Shown one piece after another: positions 15,918 through 25,900 of a stretch of 35,634 nt of DNA; the first letter of the stretch is position 1, and each line of letters begins with the position of its first letter. The position numbers and the translations under genes were made by a program. The notes beneath the pieces are model-generated. The model saw only the letters and a list, made by a program, of their open reading frames with translations. It was not told the origin of the DNA and searched no databases. Source of the DNA: CAYFJO01 sp964343305 (lineage in GTDB: Bacteria; Planctomycetota; Planctomycetia; Pirellulales; Pirellulaceae); the NCBI GenBank assembly GCA_964343305.1, contig CAYFJO010000064.1, positions 1 to 35,634 of the forward strand. Direction: 5' to 3'.

Positions 15918-18521
15918 ATGAAATGTCCGACGCGTGATGAGTTGATGGAATTTGCTCTGGGCAATTTGCCAGACGAGGCCATTGAATCGGTCACCGATCA
16001 TCTGGAAGCGTGCTCGGATTGTGAGTCGACCGTGTCGGAGCTTGAGGCTCAGTCGGACACGTTCATCGGACATCTGCGCGAGCCGGCCGAGCCGAGCCCG
16101 CATGCCGGTGAAGCGGAGTTCGAGCAAGCCTTGGCAGCGATCAAACAGATTGGACGCGTGCCTCGGTCCGACGATCGAACGGAGTTGGCGGTCGAGGTCG
16201 CACAGCTTCGTGACTATCGGTTGTTGGCCAAGCTGGGCGAAGGTGGCATGGGGACGGTGTACAAGGCGTTGCACACCAAACTGCAACGCATCGTGGCACT
16301 GAAAATCTTGCCGGAGCACCGTAGTGACCCTTCTTCCGTCTCGCGATTCGAACGTGAAATCGCGGCCGTGGCAAAGTTGAATCATCCCAACATTGTGAGC
16401 GCGTATGACGCGGGAGAGGACGAAGGCATGCACTATCTGGTCATGGAACTTGTCGAAGGAATTGATCTCAATCGATTAGTTAAAAACGTCGGCCCGCTGC
16501 CAATCGCCGACGCCTGTGAAATCGCGCGGCAAACGGCGCTCGGTCTGCAACATGCACACGAACACGGACTTGTGCATCGAGACATCAAGCCATCGAACTT
16601 GATGCTGACGAGGGTCGAGAGTCAAGGGTCGAGAGTCGAGAGCAAGAATTCCCTGGACCCTAGTCCCTCGACCCTAGACTCACGCGCCAGCGTCAAAATT
16701 CTCGACCTTGGACTGGCATTGCGGCAAAACGATGCACTTCGGCACGAGAACCTAACGAACACGGGCCAAGTCATGGGTACGCTCGACTATATGGCTCCCG
16801 AGCAAGCCAACGACAGCCACAACGTCGACATCCGCGCCGATGTCTACAGTCTCGGTTGCACGTTGTACAAACTTTTGACGGGCGAAGCTCCGTTTGGCGG
16901 CGACGATTTTCAAACGCCCGTGAAAAAGATCATGGCCCATGCAAATTCGGCTCCCGTTTCGGTTCAAAAGAAGCGCAACGATGTCCCCGACGGACTCGCA
17001 TCGTTGGTCGATCGCATGTTGGACAAGAATCCAGGCGACCGTCCCACGTCGCCCGCCCAAGTGGCCGCGGCACTTGAGACGTTCGCGACCGGCAGCGATC
17101 TACAAAACCTCGCTGCCCAAGTTGACGACGTGTCCGCGCACGACGACCGAATCGCGTCGGCCGCGGAGATTCCTGTCATGCTGTCGACAAGCGGCGGTGA
17201 CGGTCATGATACGATCCGTCGCAAGATGATCGACGCCGACGAACCGCAACGGATGCGCCCCGCTCATTACATCTGGGCCGGTGCGTTTGCCGCTGGATTG
17301 GCATGCATGTTCGTCATGATCACGATCGCCGAAATGTCGCTGGCCTTCGAAGCCGTGTCAGGAACGATGAATCCGGCCCAGAGCCTCGCTCGCGAGATTT
17401 CCGATTCGCTGCAATACGTGGCCTTTTCGATTCCGGTGGCGATCCTCAGCATCATTTTTTTCGTCCGCGGCTATCGCTGGTACCGGCGGGCCATCTCCGC
17501 CAAAGACATGCCCATCGAACGATTGCCTCAGTATTTCGTTCCGGGGTTCTGGAAAGTTACCGCGGTGATCGGCGGATTCATTTTGATCGGCCTGTTCATG
17601 GCGTGGATGATGCCCAACCATCGCAGCTACCTGGTGGTCGAAACCGAGGAAGAAGCGAAGGTCGAAATCACACGAGACGACCGCGTCGTGAAAGTCGTCA
17701 CGATGAACAACTACGATTCCGTTCAACTAAAGCCCGGCAAGTACAAGATACGATTGCTCGACGACAATGGCCAACGAGTCTTGGACAAGAGTCAGTTCAA
17801 CTTGGGCGTCGACAAGGAAATTGTAATTCGCATACGCGGGGCGGCCGAGTGGATTTCGAAGGAGCCCGTTGTGCTGCAGACGGTCGACAAGGACGGCCCG
17901 CTTGTCTACGGTTCCCAGCCGTTGGACATCGTGTGGCAAGGTTCTTCGCCCACCTTGGTCACGATGGGAATCAAGGACGGCAAGGATTCGACGACCATTT
18001 GGCGAGAGAGCAAGGATCGCAAGTCGTGGATCGACGTTCGCAGCGTTGATGGCATGACCACTGCATATGCCATCGCATTGAAAGACGGCATCGGATTGAT
18101 CGGTATCAAAGACCGCACTGACGAAGTGCAGAGCGACGCAGACGAACCGGACGAGGAAGCAGCCGATCCGCCCATGACTTATCAGTTTGTTCGCATCGCG
18201 GACGGCCGTACAAACGAGCCCGTGGTAGTCCACAGTTCGCCGGGCTGGGGACGCGTGGGGGGAATCCATTCCGATGGCGATTTGGTCTTGGTGTTTTTGA
18301 TACACGGCGACTTGGGCCACACCAGCAAATTGTTGTTGTTGCAATCCACTGATGGCGGAAGAACGTGGCCAGCAGAGCCCAAAACGCTTCACGAATCAGC
18401 AGTCATGATGCATGCACTTCGGCTGACGCATCAAAGCGACACCGGCGAACTCACGTGCATTGTGTTCAACGAGCGGCGGCAACCCGAGTGTCATCACGGC
18501 ACGGACCAAGGCAAGAACTGA
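15918..18521 (+). CDS. Ser/Thr protein kinase with anti-sigma-type zinc motif, membrane segments and BNR domain (copy 1, prematurely ended)
   Basis: The ATG at 15918 gives MKCPTRDELMEFALGNLPDE, matching the start of kinase copy 2; a GTG at 15897 is less likely. Residues H28-x3-C32-x2-C35 form the zinc motif of anti-sigma (ZAS) domains. The kinase domain (about 95-375) has GEGGMGTVY, ALKIL lysine, HRDIKPSN near 222 and DLGLAL in place of DFG; all catalytic residues are present. Three membrane helices lie near 450-472, 495-517 and 543-565, then a PEGA-like beta stretch and a BNR/sialidase-like part with STDGGRTW. Between HRD and DLG there is an extra run of about 14 residues encoded by a palindromic repeat (16611-16675). 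The frame ends at TGA 18519-18521 in the middle of an Asp-box; the same frame continues to 19058. It may sense an outer signal and control the sigma factor at 14233. Confidence 0.88.
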   Translation: MKCPTRDELMEFALGNLPDEAIESVTDHLEACSDCESTVSELEAQSDTFIGHLREPAEPSPHAGEAEFEQALAAIKQIGRVPRSDDRTELAVEVAQLRDYRLLAKLGEGGMGTVYKALHTKLQRIVALKILPEHRSDPSSVSRFEREIAAVAKLNHPNIVSAYDAGEDEGMHYLVMELVEGIDLNRLVKNVGPLPIADACEIARQTALGLQHAHEHGLVHRDIKPSNLMLTRVESQGSRVESKNSLDPSPSTLDSRASVKILDLGLALRQNDALRHENLTNTGQVMGTLDYMAPEQANDSHNVDIRADVYSLGCTLYKLLTGEAPFGGDDFQTPVKKIMAHANSAPVSVQKKRNDVPDGLASLVDRMLDKNPGDRPTSPAQVAAALETFATGSDLQNLAAQVDDVSAHDDRIASAAEIPVMLSTSGGDGHDTIRRKMIDADEPQRMRPAHYIWAGAFAAGLACMFVMITIAEMSLAFEAVSGTMNPAQSLAREISDSLQYVAFSIPVAILSIIFFVRGYRWYRRAISAKDMPIERLPQYFVPGFWKVTAVIGGFILIGLFMAWMMPNHRSYLVVETEEEAKVEITRDDRVVKVVTMNNYDSVQLKPGKYKIRLLDDNGQRVLDKSQFNLGVDKEIVIRIRGAAEWISKEPVVLQTVDKDGPLVYGSQPLDIVWQGSSPTLVTMGIKDGKDSTTIWRESKDRKSWIDVRSVDGMTTAYAIALKDGIGLIGIKDRTDEVQSDADEPDEEAADPPMTYQFVRIADGRTNEPVVVHSSPGWGRVGGIHSDGDLVLVFLIHGDLGHTSKLLLLQSTDGGRTWPAEPKTLHESAVMMHALRLTHQSDTGELTCIVFNERRQPECHHGTDQGKN
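16611..16675. repeat. imperfect palindromic repeat inside the kinase gene
   Basis: Arms 16611-16630 (AGGGTCGAGAGTCAAGGGTC) and 16656-16675 are inverted copies with 17 of 20 positions matching. The repeat is read in frame as TRVESQGSRVESKNSLDPSP plus a few residues, and lies between the catalytic loop and the DLG motif. Confidence 0.75.
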
Positions 18522-19058
18522 ACGAAGCAACCGATGAAACTGTCTGACGAATACGAAGCGGACGGAATTCGCGTGCCGCTGGCGTTGGTTTCGACCGAGT
18601 CGGGCCTCGGCATGATCTATGTCGCTGCGGGTGACGACCCGGCCGCTGAACTGTTCGGCTCGTATCTGTTCACGACGTCGGTTGACGGTGGCAGATCCTG
18701 GTCGAAGGCCGTCGCGATGGCCAAACCGATGGGCATTTTGGAGCCCGGCATGTTGGTCGATGCCGTATCCAGCGGCAAAGCGATTTTTGTCACCTACATG
18801 CAAGTCCAAGGTGAAACGCCGCAAGAGCGACGAACGAACTGGGGTGACAACAAATGGATTTGCCGCCAGCTTGTTTCCAAAAACGCGGGCAAGTCTTGGC
18901 AAACGCAACCACTCCAGAGCGAAGGGTACGGAACGCCGGCGTTTCATCGATTGAGCATTTCGCCAGACGGGAGCCGCGTGTTGCTAGCGACGGATGTGAA
19001 GTCGCAACAAGAGTCGCGGTTCAAGCTCGTGATCGAAGAATCCGTGCGTGATGAGTAA
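18522..19058 (+). pseudogene. detached 3' end of kinase copy 1 (BNR domain), same frame after an internal TGA
   Basis: Directly after the TGA at 18519-18521 the same frame stays open for 178 codons and continues the beta-propeller: TKQPMKLSDEYEADG, then TSVDGGRSW and SKNAGKSW, two more Asp-box-like motifs. If TGA were TGG, the junction would read GTDQGKNW, a good Asp-box (S/T-x-D-x-G-x-x-W), and the whole kinase would have 1046 residues. An ATG at 18534 could start a 174-residue separate protein, but it has no signal peptide, so as a stand-alone product it makes little sense. The cause may be a sequencing error, a real nonsense mutation or readthrough. Confidence 0.75.
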
Positions 19059-19069
19059 CCACGCCTGTC

Positions 19070-19134
19070 GTAGCTGCGTTTGCCAAAACGCGGATCTTTT
19101 CAACAAGATCCGCACTCTTGGCGAGTGCAGCTAC
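19070..19134. repeat. palindromic repeat, GTARCTGCGTTYGCC family copy 2
   Basis: Arms 19070-19098 and 19105-19134 are imperfect inverted copies, both reading GTAGCTGC from outside and GCGGATCTT toward the loop. It lies between module copy 1 and module copy 2, 12 bases after the kinase frame ends, and could act as a transcript end. The rest of 19059-19228 shows nothing clear. Confidence 0.75.
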
Positions 19135-19228
19135 ATTCGTTCAACTTGCGGTTGCTCGCTATCGCAACGGAAAGCGAATAAAATGAAACGGTCCGTTCAA
19201 CCTTTTCATTTTTCTTTCGCCCCCGGCG

Positions 19229-19852
19229 ATGGACTCACGAGTCGAAGAAACCCCCGATGCGTCCTCAAGCAGCTCGATCGAATCGAGTTTGCTCGAGCGC
19301 GTGCGCGAACATGACCGCGACGCGTGGCAACGGCTGGTGCATCTTTATAGTCCGTTGATCTACGACTGGTGTCGCAGACAAGGATTGCAGTCGGCGGACG
19401 CGGCCGATGTGATGCAGGAGACATTCCGATCGGTCTCGACCAGCATCGATCAATTTCGCGACGAGCGACCGGGCGACAGCTTTCGCGGCTGGTTGTGGAC
19501 GATCACACGGAACAAGATCCGCGATCATTTCCGATCCAAGGCTGATCGCGCGAACGCGGCCGGCGGCACGGCGATGCTGCAACGCTTGAACAACTTGCCG
19601 GACGCCGAGCCACCCAGCGTCAGTGAAGCACCCAAGAGCCAAACCGTCAAAAGTCCACTGGCTCGCGCGATGGATATGATCCGCGGCGATTTTGGCGAGG
19701 CGACTTGGCAAGCGTTTTTGCGGCTGACGATTCAAGGCCACGCGGCCGCCGAAGTTGCCGCCGATTTGGGCATCAGTGTGAATGCGGTGCGCAAAGCAAA
19801 GGCCCGAGTTTTGCGGCGTTTGCGCGAAGAATTTGGCGATTTGCTGGATTAG
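19229..19852 (+). CDS. ECF-like sigma factor, copy 2 of the duplicated module
   Basis: A 207-residue paralogue of the factor at 14233. Region 2 (about 20-95) has LLERVREHDRDAWQRLVHLY, ADVMQETFRSV and SFRGWLWTITRNKIRDHFRS; region 4 (about 145-205) has TWQAFLRLTIQGHAAAEVAA and DLGISVNAVRKAKARVLRRL. The linker between the two regions (about 100-140) differs most from copy 1, as expected for a flexible part. The partner kinase starts 124 bases downstream with no gene between. The promoter-recognition residues of regions 2.4 and 4.2 are very similar in the two copies, so both factors may read overlapping promoters. Confidence 0.93.
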   Translation: MDSRVEETPDASSSSSIESSLLERVREHDRDAWQRLVHLYSPLIYDWCRRQGLQSADAADVMQETFRSVSTSIDQFRDERPGDSFRGWLWTITRNKIRDHFRSKADRANAAGGTAMLQRLNNLPDAEPPSVSEAPKSQTVKSPLARAMDMIRGDFGEATWQAFLRLTIQGHAAAEVAADLGISVNAVRKAKARVLRRLREEFGDLLD

Positions 19853-19920
19853 CCAACTTTTCGAGGCATGGGTTTCCGTTGTACTGGTAGCAAAGTGAAG
19901 TACTCATCGACTTCGCGCAT

Positions 19921-19972
19921 TGTCGCCTTTCGCTCTGCGAAAGAGCGTACTTTCGCGGAGCGAAAGGCGACA
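19921..19972. repeat. palindromic repeat just before the copy 2 kinase start
   Basis: Arms 19921-19943 (starts TGTCGCCTTTCGCTC) and 19950-19972 match inversely at 22 of 23 positions around a six-base loop. The ATG of the kinase follows only three bases later (19976), so the hairpin would occupy the ribosome binding region of the mRNA. The upstream in-frame codons (from 19868) run through this repeat and are not believed to be coding. Confidence 0.85.
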
Positions 19973-19975
19973 AAC

Positions 19976-22900
19976 ATGCTAACCACCAAATGCCCGCCGC
20001 GTGAACATCTCGAAGCTTTTGCCAAAGGTTGGTTGGCTGACGAAGAGATCGAGTCAGTGACCGACCACCTGGAAGCCTGCGACGACTGCGAAAACACTGT
20101 TGCGTTTTTCGACGACGACTCAGACACCTTCATCGAACAAATGCGCGAGCCGATCGAGCACGCCGAGTTTGCGGACGAACCAGATTTTCAACAGGCGGTC
20201 GCGGCGATCGAATCATTCGACCGTGATGCGAGTTCCACGACGCAACCCGGTCAACTGCGCGAATACCAGTTGCTCGACAAACTCGGCGAAGGCGGGATGG
20301 GCACGGTTTATCGAGCATTGCATAACCGAATGCAGCGCGTGGTCGCCTTGAAAATCCTTCCCGCGCATCGGCGCGATACGTCGAGCGTCTCGCGATTTGA
20401 ACGCGAAATTCAAGCCGTTGGAAAATTGGATCATCCGAACATCGTGCGAGCGTACGATGCTGGCGAGGACGAAGACATGCACTACCTGGTCATGGAATTG
20501 GTCGAGGGAATTGATCTTCATCGCTTGACGCGCCAGTGTGGGCAGTTGCCGGTTGCTGATGCGTGTGAACTTGTGCGGCAAGCGGCTCTTGGTTTGCAAC
20601 ATGCACACGAGCACGGCCTCGTGCATCGCGATATCAAGCCGTCGAACTTGATGCTCTGTCGAACAGACGAGTGGTCGGACAAGGATGTCCAACCTACAGT
20701 GAAAATCCTCGACCTGGGCTTGGCACTGCTTCAGAGCGACGAGCATCGGCACGAGATGACGAACACGGGACAAGTGATGGGAACGCTGGATTACATGGCT
20801 CCCGAGCAGGCGAGCGACAGCCACGCAGTTGACATCCGTGCCGACATCTACAGCCTGGGCTGCACGCTTTACAAATTGCTCGCTGCTAAGTCGCCATTCA
20901 GCGGTCCGTCGTACGATACGCCGGTGAAGAAAGTCATGGCTCATGCGAAAGAGGCCGCGCGTTCGATGAAGGACATTCGCGAAGATGTACCTAGCAGATT
21001 ATCGGATTTGGTCGATCGCATGTTGTCCAAAGATCCGGCCGATCGGCCGCAATCGCCGGCCGAACTTGCGGCCGTGTTGGAGCCGTTCTGCGTAGGACAC
21101 GATCTGTCGGCGATGGCCGAGCAAGTCGACGAGATGCCGGGGCACGACAGACGGATTGCGTCCGCGAATGAGATTCCGATCTTGCTCAAGGACGGCGTTG
21201 TTCACTTGCCGGGCAAAGGTGGCGATGTGGCGGACGGGCATCGGCAAGGTGGCTTATGTCTCGCGTTGGGATCGACATCGATGACAGTGGCACTGGCGTT
21301 GTTGATCCTTGCCGTGGCTGGTCTGTCGAAGGCTTATCGGTTGCGCGAGATGGGGTTTCCAAGCTTTGATGGATTCGCGGCGATGATCTCGGAGTCGATC
21401 GGCTGGGTGGGTTATGCAGTGCCAGCGTTCGTGTGTGGGTTGGTGTTGCTCATCGTCAGTTATCGGCAGCGTGGGCAACTCGACTCGTCGATCACTCCGC
21501 TTGACGAGCGACGGCGGCCGACGGGTGTTGGATTTTTCTTGACGGCGATTGCGACGATCATGTTGATCACGACTGGCGCGCTGGCGGTGTTTTTGCTGAA
21601 CACGCCGCATGGCAAACTCGAAGTACGCACGAATGACGAACACGTCAAAGTCGAAGTCAGCCACGACGGCAAGATCAAAATCATCGACACGTCGACCAAA
21701 GACACGATTGAGCTGGCCGCAGGTGAATATGGCATTCGAGTCGTCGGCGAAGAGAAAAAACGATTTCGAGTGGATACGGACCGCTTCACGATTCGCCGCG
21801 ACGAAAAGGTGGTCGTGCGTGTCACGTTGTTGCCGAGCGATGGTGACCTACCAACCGAGCAAGAGAAAACGCCGATGTTCGGTGGCAAGCCGCTCAGTTA
21901 TTGGGTCGCTCAGCTCAAGGACCGCGATCCGGCGTTTCGCCAGAAGGCCATCGAAGCGATCGTGAGTTTCGGCAACGCGGGTGCACCACCGCTCATCAAA
22001 ATGCTGGAAGACGAAGATGCTTACGCCCGTTATCAGGCGGTGCGTGGTCTCACCGAGCTTGCTCCCACAGGCAAGCAGGCCGTGCCACGTTTGATCGAGT
22101 TGCTCGATGACCCCAAAGACAAAACGTTTGGCAAGCATCCGGACGATCGAACGTACCAACAATTGCTCATCTGTCTCGCCCGGTTTGGGCCTCACGCCAA
22201 GTCGGCCCAAGACGTGCTGGTGAAAGAGCTAAAGGACAAAGATCGTCGTAAGTATTGTGCGTTGGCCGCGTGGTGTTTGGGATTCATCGAGGCTGACCGC
22301 GACCGGATTGTCGAGCCGTTGATCAAGTTGTTAGCGTCGGAAATAGACGATGAACGACGGGCGGCGGCGTATGTGCTCGGGCAAAGCAAATCGCATGCGG
22401 AGAAGATCACCCAGGCCCTGGCGAAGACGCTGGTGACTCCGTCGCTGAATTTGGGTTCATTGGTCAATGCCGCTCCGCCGGTCAGCCAGGCGGATGAATT
22501 GCTCAGCGGCGACGGCATGACCCATGTCCGCGAAAGCCACGCCCAAACGATGGTCCTCGATACGCTGGTTTCCTTTGGCGAGTTGGCCGATGAAGCGATT
22601 CTGGAATTATCGCGAAACAAGACTGTCGAAGCTCGGGGGTATGCGGTTCAAGCCTTGCGGCAGCGCGGGACGTCGGCAGCGATCAATCGCATGGTCGCAA
22701 TGCGCGGCGAAAGCTCGGATGAAACGGCATACATTACCTCTAGTATCAACAGCACGTTGTACATGGTCGCCGGAACGAACACGGTCGCCTTTTTGCAAGC
22801 GGCCAGAACCTGGAATGCGGACACGCGCGCCAACATCGCGAACGCTTTGGCACCAAATTTTATCGATTACTCAGGTGACGGAACTTTTGGTGTCGGCGCA

Positions 22901-25900
22901 ACGCCACGCCCGCGACCTGAGCAACTTGCGAAGGATCCCAAGTTGACGATCGACGTTTTGACGCGGGCTATCACGCACATCAAACGATTTGGCGACCACC
23001 ACTCCATCGCCGCGGCGGCAACGTTGGCATTGATTGGGAGCGACGACGCGAAGGAAGCCTTGAAAAAGCTCCAGGAGCACGAATCAAAGAAGGTGCGCGA
23101 CGCGGTGGCCAAAGTGTTGGGCGTTGCGAGCAAAGAGCCGCCGCCGAAGCCAAAACCCGCACCCGACACGGGGATCGGCGCGTCGATGCAAAAGCGGTTG
23201 GACAAGGCCCTGGCCACGGTCAAAACAGCGCTCGCCGAAGCGAAAAAGTTGGAAGCGACCGACAGACGGCGTGCGGTTGAAGTGCTCATGCCTGCGATGC
23301 TTGAGGCGGAGTTGCTGGACAGTTTCGACGTAGAAGATGGAACGGAGTTGTACATCAAAGTCGATGCGGAATTGAATCGGATCGATCCGACGGGCAACGT
23401 CCGGCGGCTAATCACGAGCGAGCGGACGGCGGCGGAGATCGAGCGATACGTGACCGAGGCACTGATCGACATTCGACAGTCCTTTGAATCGACCGACCGC
23501 ACACTGATGAAGTATCGCACGCAAATGCAGCGTTTTCGATCGCTGGCGAAGGAACGCGTGGTCGATCCGAATGTAAAGCGCGACATCGACGCTCATCTGC
23601 TCGCGACCGATCGCAAGGTCTACGGCGCGGTCACTTGGGTCAAAGAAAACCCAGTCGTGATCGAATCGTTTGGCTTGCCGCGCGAGCGAGGAAAAATCTT
23701 TCTGGCTGGGCCAACCGATTTGAATTACTGGCTGGGCGGCATGGCGATCCTGTCGAAGCGCGAGTTCAAGGACAACTCGGAGACAGATATTTGGATCGGC
23801 ACGAGCAACGACAAGGACCCGAAGAAGCCGTACGAAAACTTGACGTGGCGAAAACACACGACCGTCTTGTCGGCGAGCAATCCGAAGTTGATGCACTCGG
23901 GCGATCGTGTTTCGATGCCGGGCACGATCGAAAAGTTGAACCGCAACGATGTGCGGCTTCATGTCGTCGATTTCACCAAGCCGGACGACAGTTACGAGAG
24001 TAACACCCACCACGTTGACCTGAAGATCGACGAAAGTATTGTAAGCGATCTGAGCGTCGAAGCTGTCCTGCACGCTCAAGCATCGACTCGACTCGACGAA
24101 AAACGATGGCACCAATCGCTGTTTTACCGGTTGGGAATGACCGAGGGCAAGAAGAAGGATCGCTGGCAATTGATGCACGTGGGCCGGTCGAACGACGGCG
24201 GATTGAGCGAGCCACGGCCGGTTACCAATCCGATTCGCTGGCCGAGCATGAAACTGCAGCCGCCAGCGGTCGCGATGTCCGATCGGCACATCCTTTGTTT
24301 CGCCATGAACGAGCAAGACCAGGCCGTTCTCTTCCGCACGCGCGACGGCGGCAAGACTTGGAACGAAGAACGCGTGGCGCTCGACGACGGCGTCAAGGCG
24401 AAAAAACGCATTCCGCTGGTGATGTGGGACCGCGGATTCTTCGAATTGGTTTACGCCACCGTTTCCGACGACATCGAGACTCTTGGCGAGCAATTTCAAT
24501 TGTTCAAAGCCCAATCGTTCAACGAAGGCCGAGCGTGGCAGGAGATTCGACGGATCACCGAGCCGTTCGAAGCGGGGCTCGAAGATTGGCTGTACGCCGT
24601 GCGAGCGGTGGGCGGTGGCAATGAAGCATTCGTCCTTTACAAACCGGATGCCGATTCAATGCGGTTGTTGGCGACCGTGGACGAAGGCCGCACATGGCAA
24701 GATATTTCACTGGCTGACCAGTTCGACGGCGATCTGGAAATCTGCGCGATGAAGATGCACCGCGACGGCGTGATGTTCGCCGGCCACGTCTACGATCGGT
24801 CGCGAGACGAAAACCAAGCCCAACTCGTGTTTCAAAGAATCTCGATGGGCCGGCTGCGACTGAAAGACGACGCGAGCGCGACGGCGAACGAAACCAAAGT
24901 CCGCATCGCGCTGAGCGAACCGGCCGGCGCGATCATTCGACAGCCGAACGAAAAGGGCAAGTTTGATTCCAAACCGATTGGCTTCCCGGGCGAAATCCGG
25001 CTCGAACCGGGGACAACCTCGCGGTTGAAACTAATGGGGATTCCCAAACGCGTCGGAAAACGATTCTATCCGACCATCGAAATCCCCGAGTTGTCCAACC
25101 CCTCGAAGAAGTTTTATCAAGCGGCCGAGATTTCGATTTCGTTTACACAATCTGATATCGACCGAGCACAGTATGGGAGCCTCGTGACGAAGGTGGTCGT
25201 CTGGCCGCGCGATGGTGGACCGATCCAGACGCTCGTCAAGTCGACGAAACTGAACACGTTTTTTGCTCCCGATTCCTTCGAATTTGAAGGCTCGGCAACC
25301 GGCAACGTCGAGGAGCTGGCGGAACCAAAAGAAGCAGCGGATGACGACGTGCCCAAGGGCGACCCCAAGAATGCCAAAGTTGCCAAGGACAACTGGCTCG
25401 ATCCTGGACTCGACCCGATCGCCGAAGGCCGCAAGCTGGGGACGGTTCTCGCGATCGTGCGTTTGGGCAACGTGGACTTCGAAAAACGAATCCATTTGGC
25501 CGGTAAGAAGACACCTCGCAACGGCATCGAATGGCATGAGCCGATGATGCCGATTCGAATTCCGCACACCGAGCCGCGGCAGGTCCACGTCGTGAAAGAA
25601 TCGCACGACATGAATCGCAACGTCACCATCTGGGAAGTGCGATTCAACGCCCCGGTCGAAACGCCCGTCAAAGCGTCGGTCGAATTCCCCGATCTATCGC
25701 GACGGGCAAAGACCTATTTCGCCCATTGTGCGCTGCCGCTACGTTTGACCGCTAACGACGTCGAAACCATCCGCGACGGCGACCTATTCACGAAGAAGAA
25801 ATCGATCACTCACGTCTTTTTTATTCCCAATCCAGAGTTCACCGAGTTGTCACTCGCCGGCGTCGACACATTGGTCAGCACACGTTTGGACCCAGGCGTC

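Noticed and set aside
16611..16675. CRISPR-like or tandem repeat array
   Set aside because: The units form one imperfect palindrome; there are no regular spacers and no cas genes in the window.
18519..18521. Genetic code change with TGA read as tryptophan
   Set aside because: Other genes here end properly at TGA, such as the giant kinase, so a single in-frame TGA does not support reassignment.
19868..19975. Longer start for the giant kinase
   Set aside because: The extra 36 residues are encoded largely by the palindrome; copy 1 aligns with the start at 19976.
23408..24514. Open frame of 368 codons antisense to the giant kinase
   Set aside because: It mirrors the codon pattern of the kinase gene and shows no recognisable motif.
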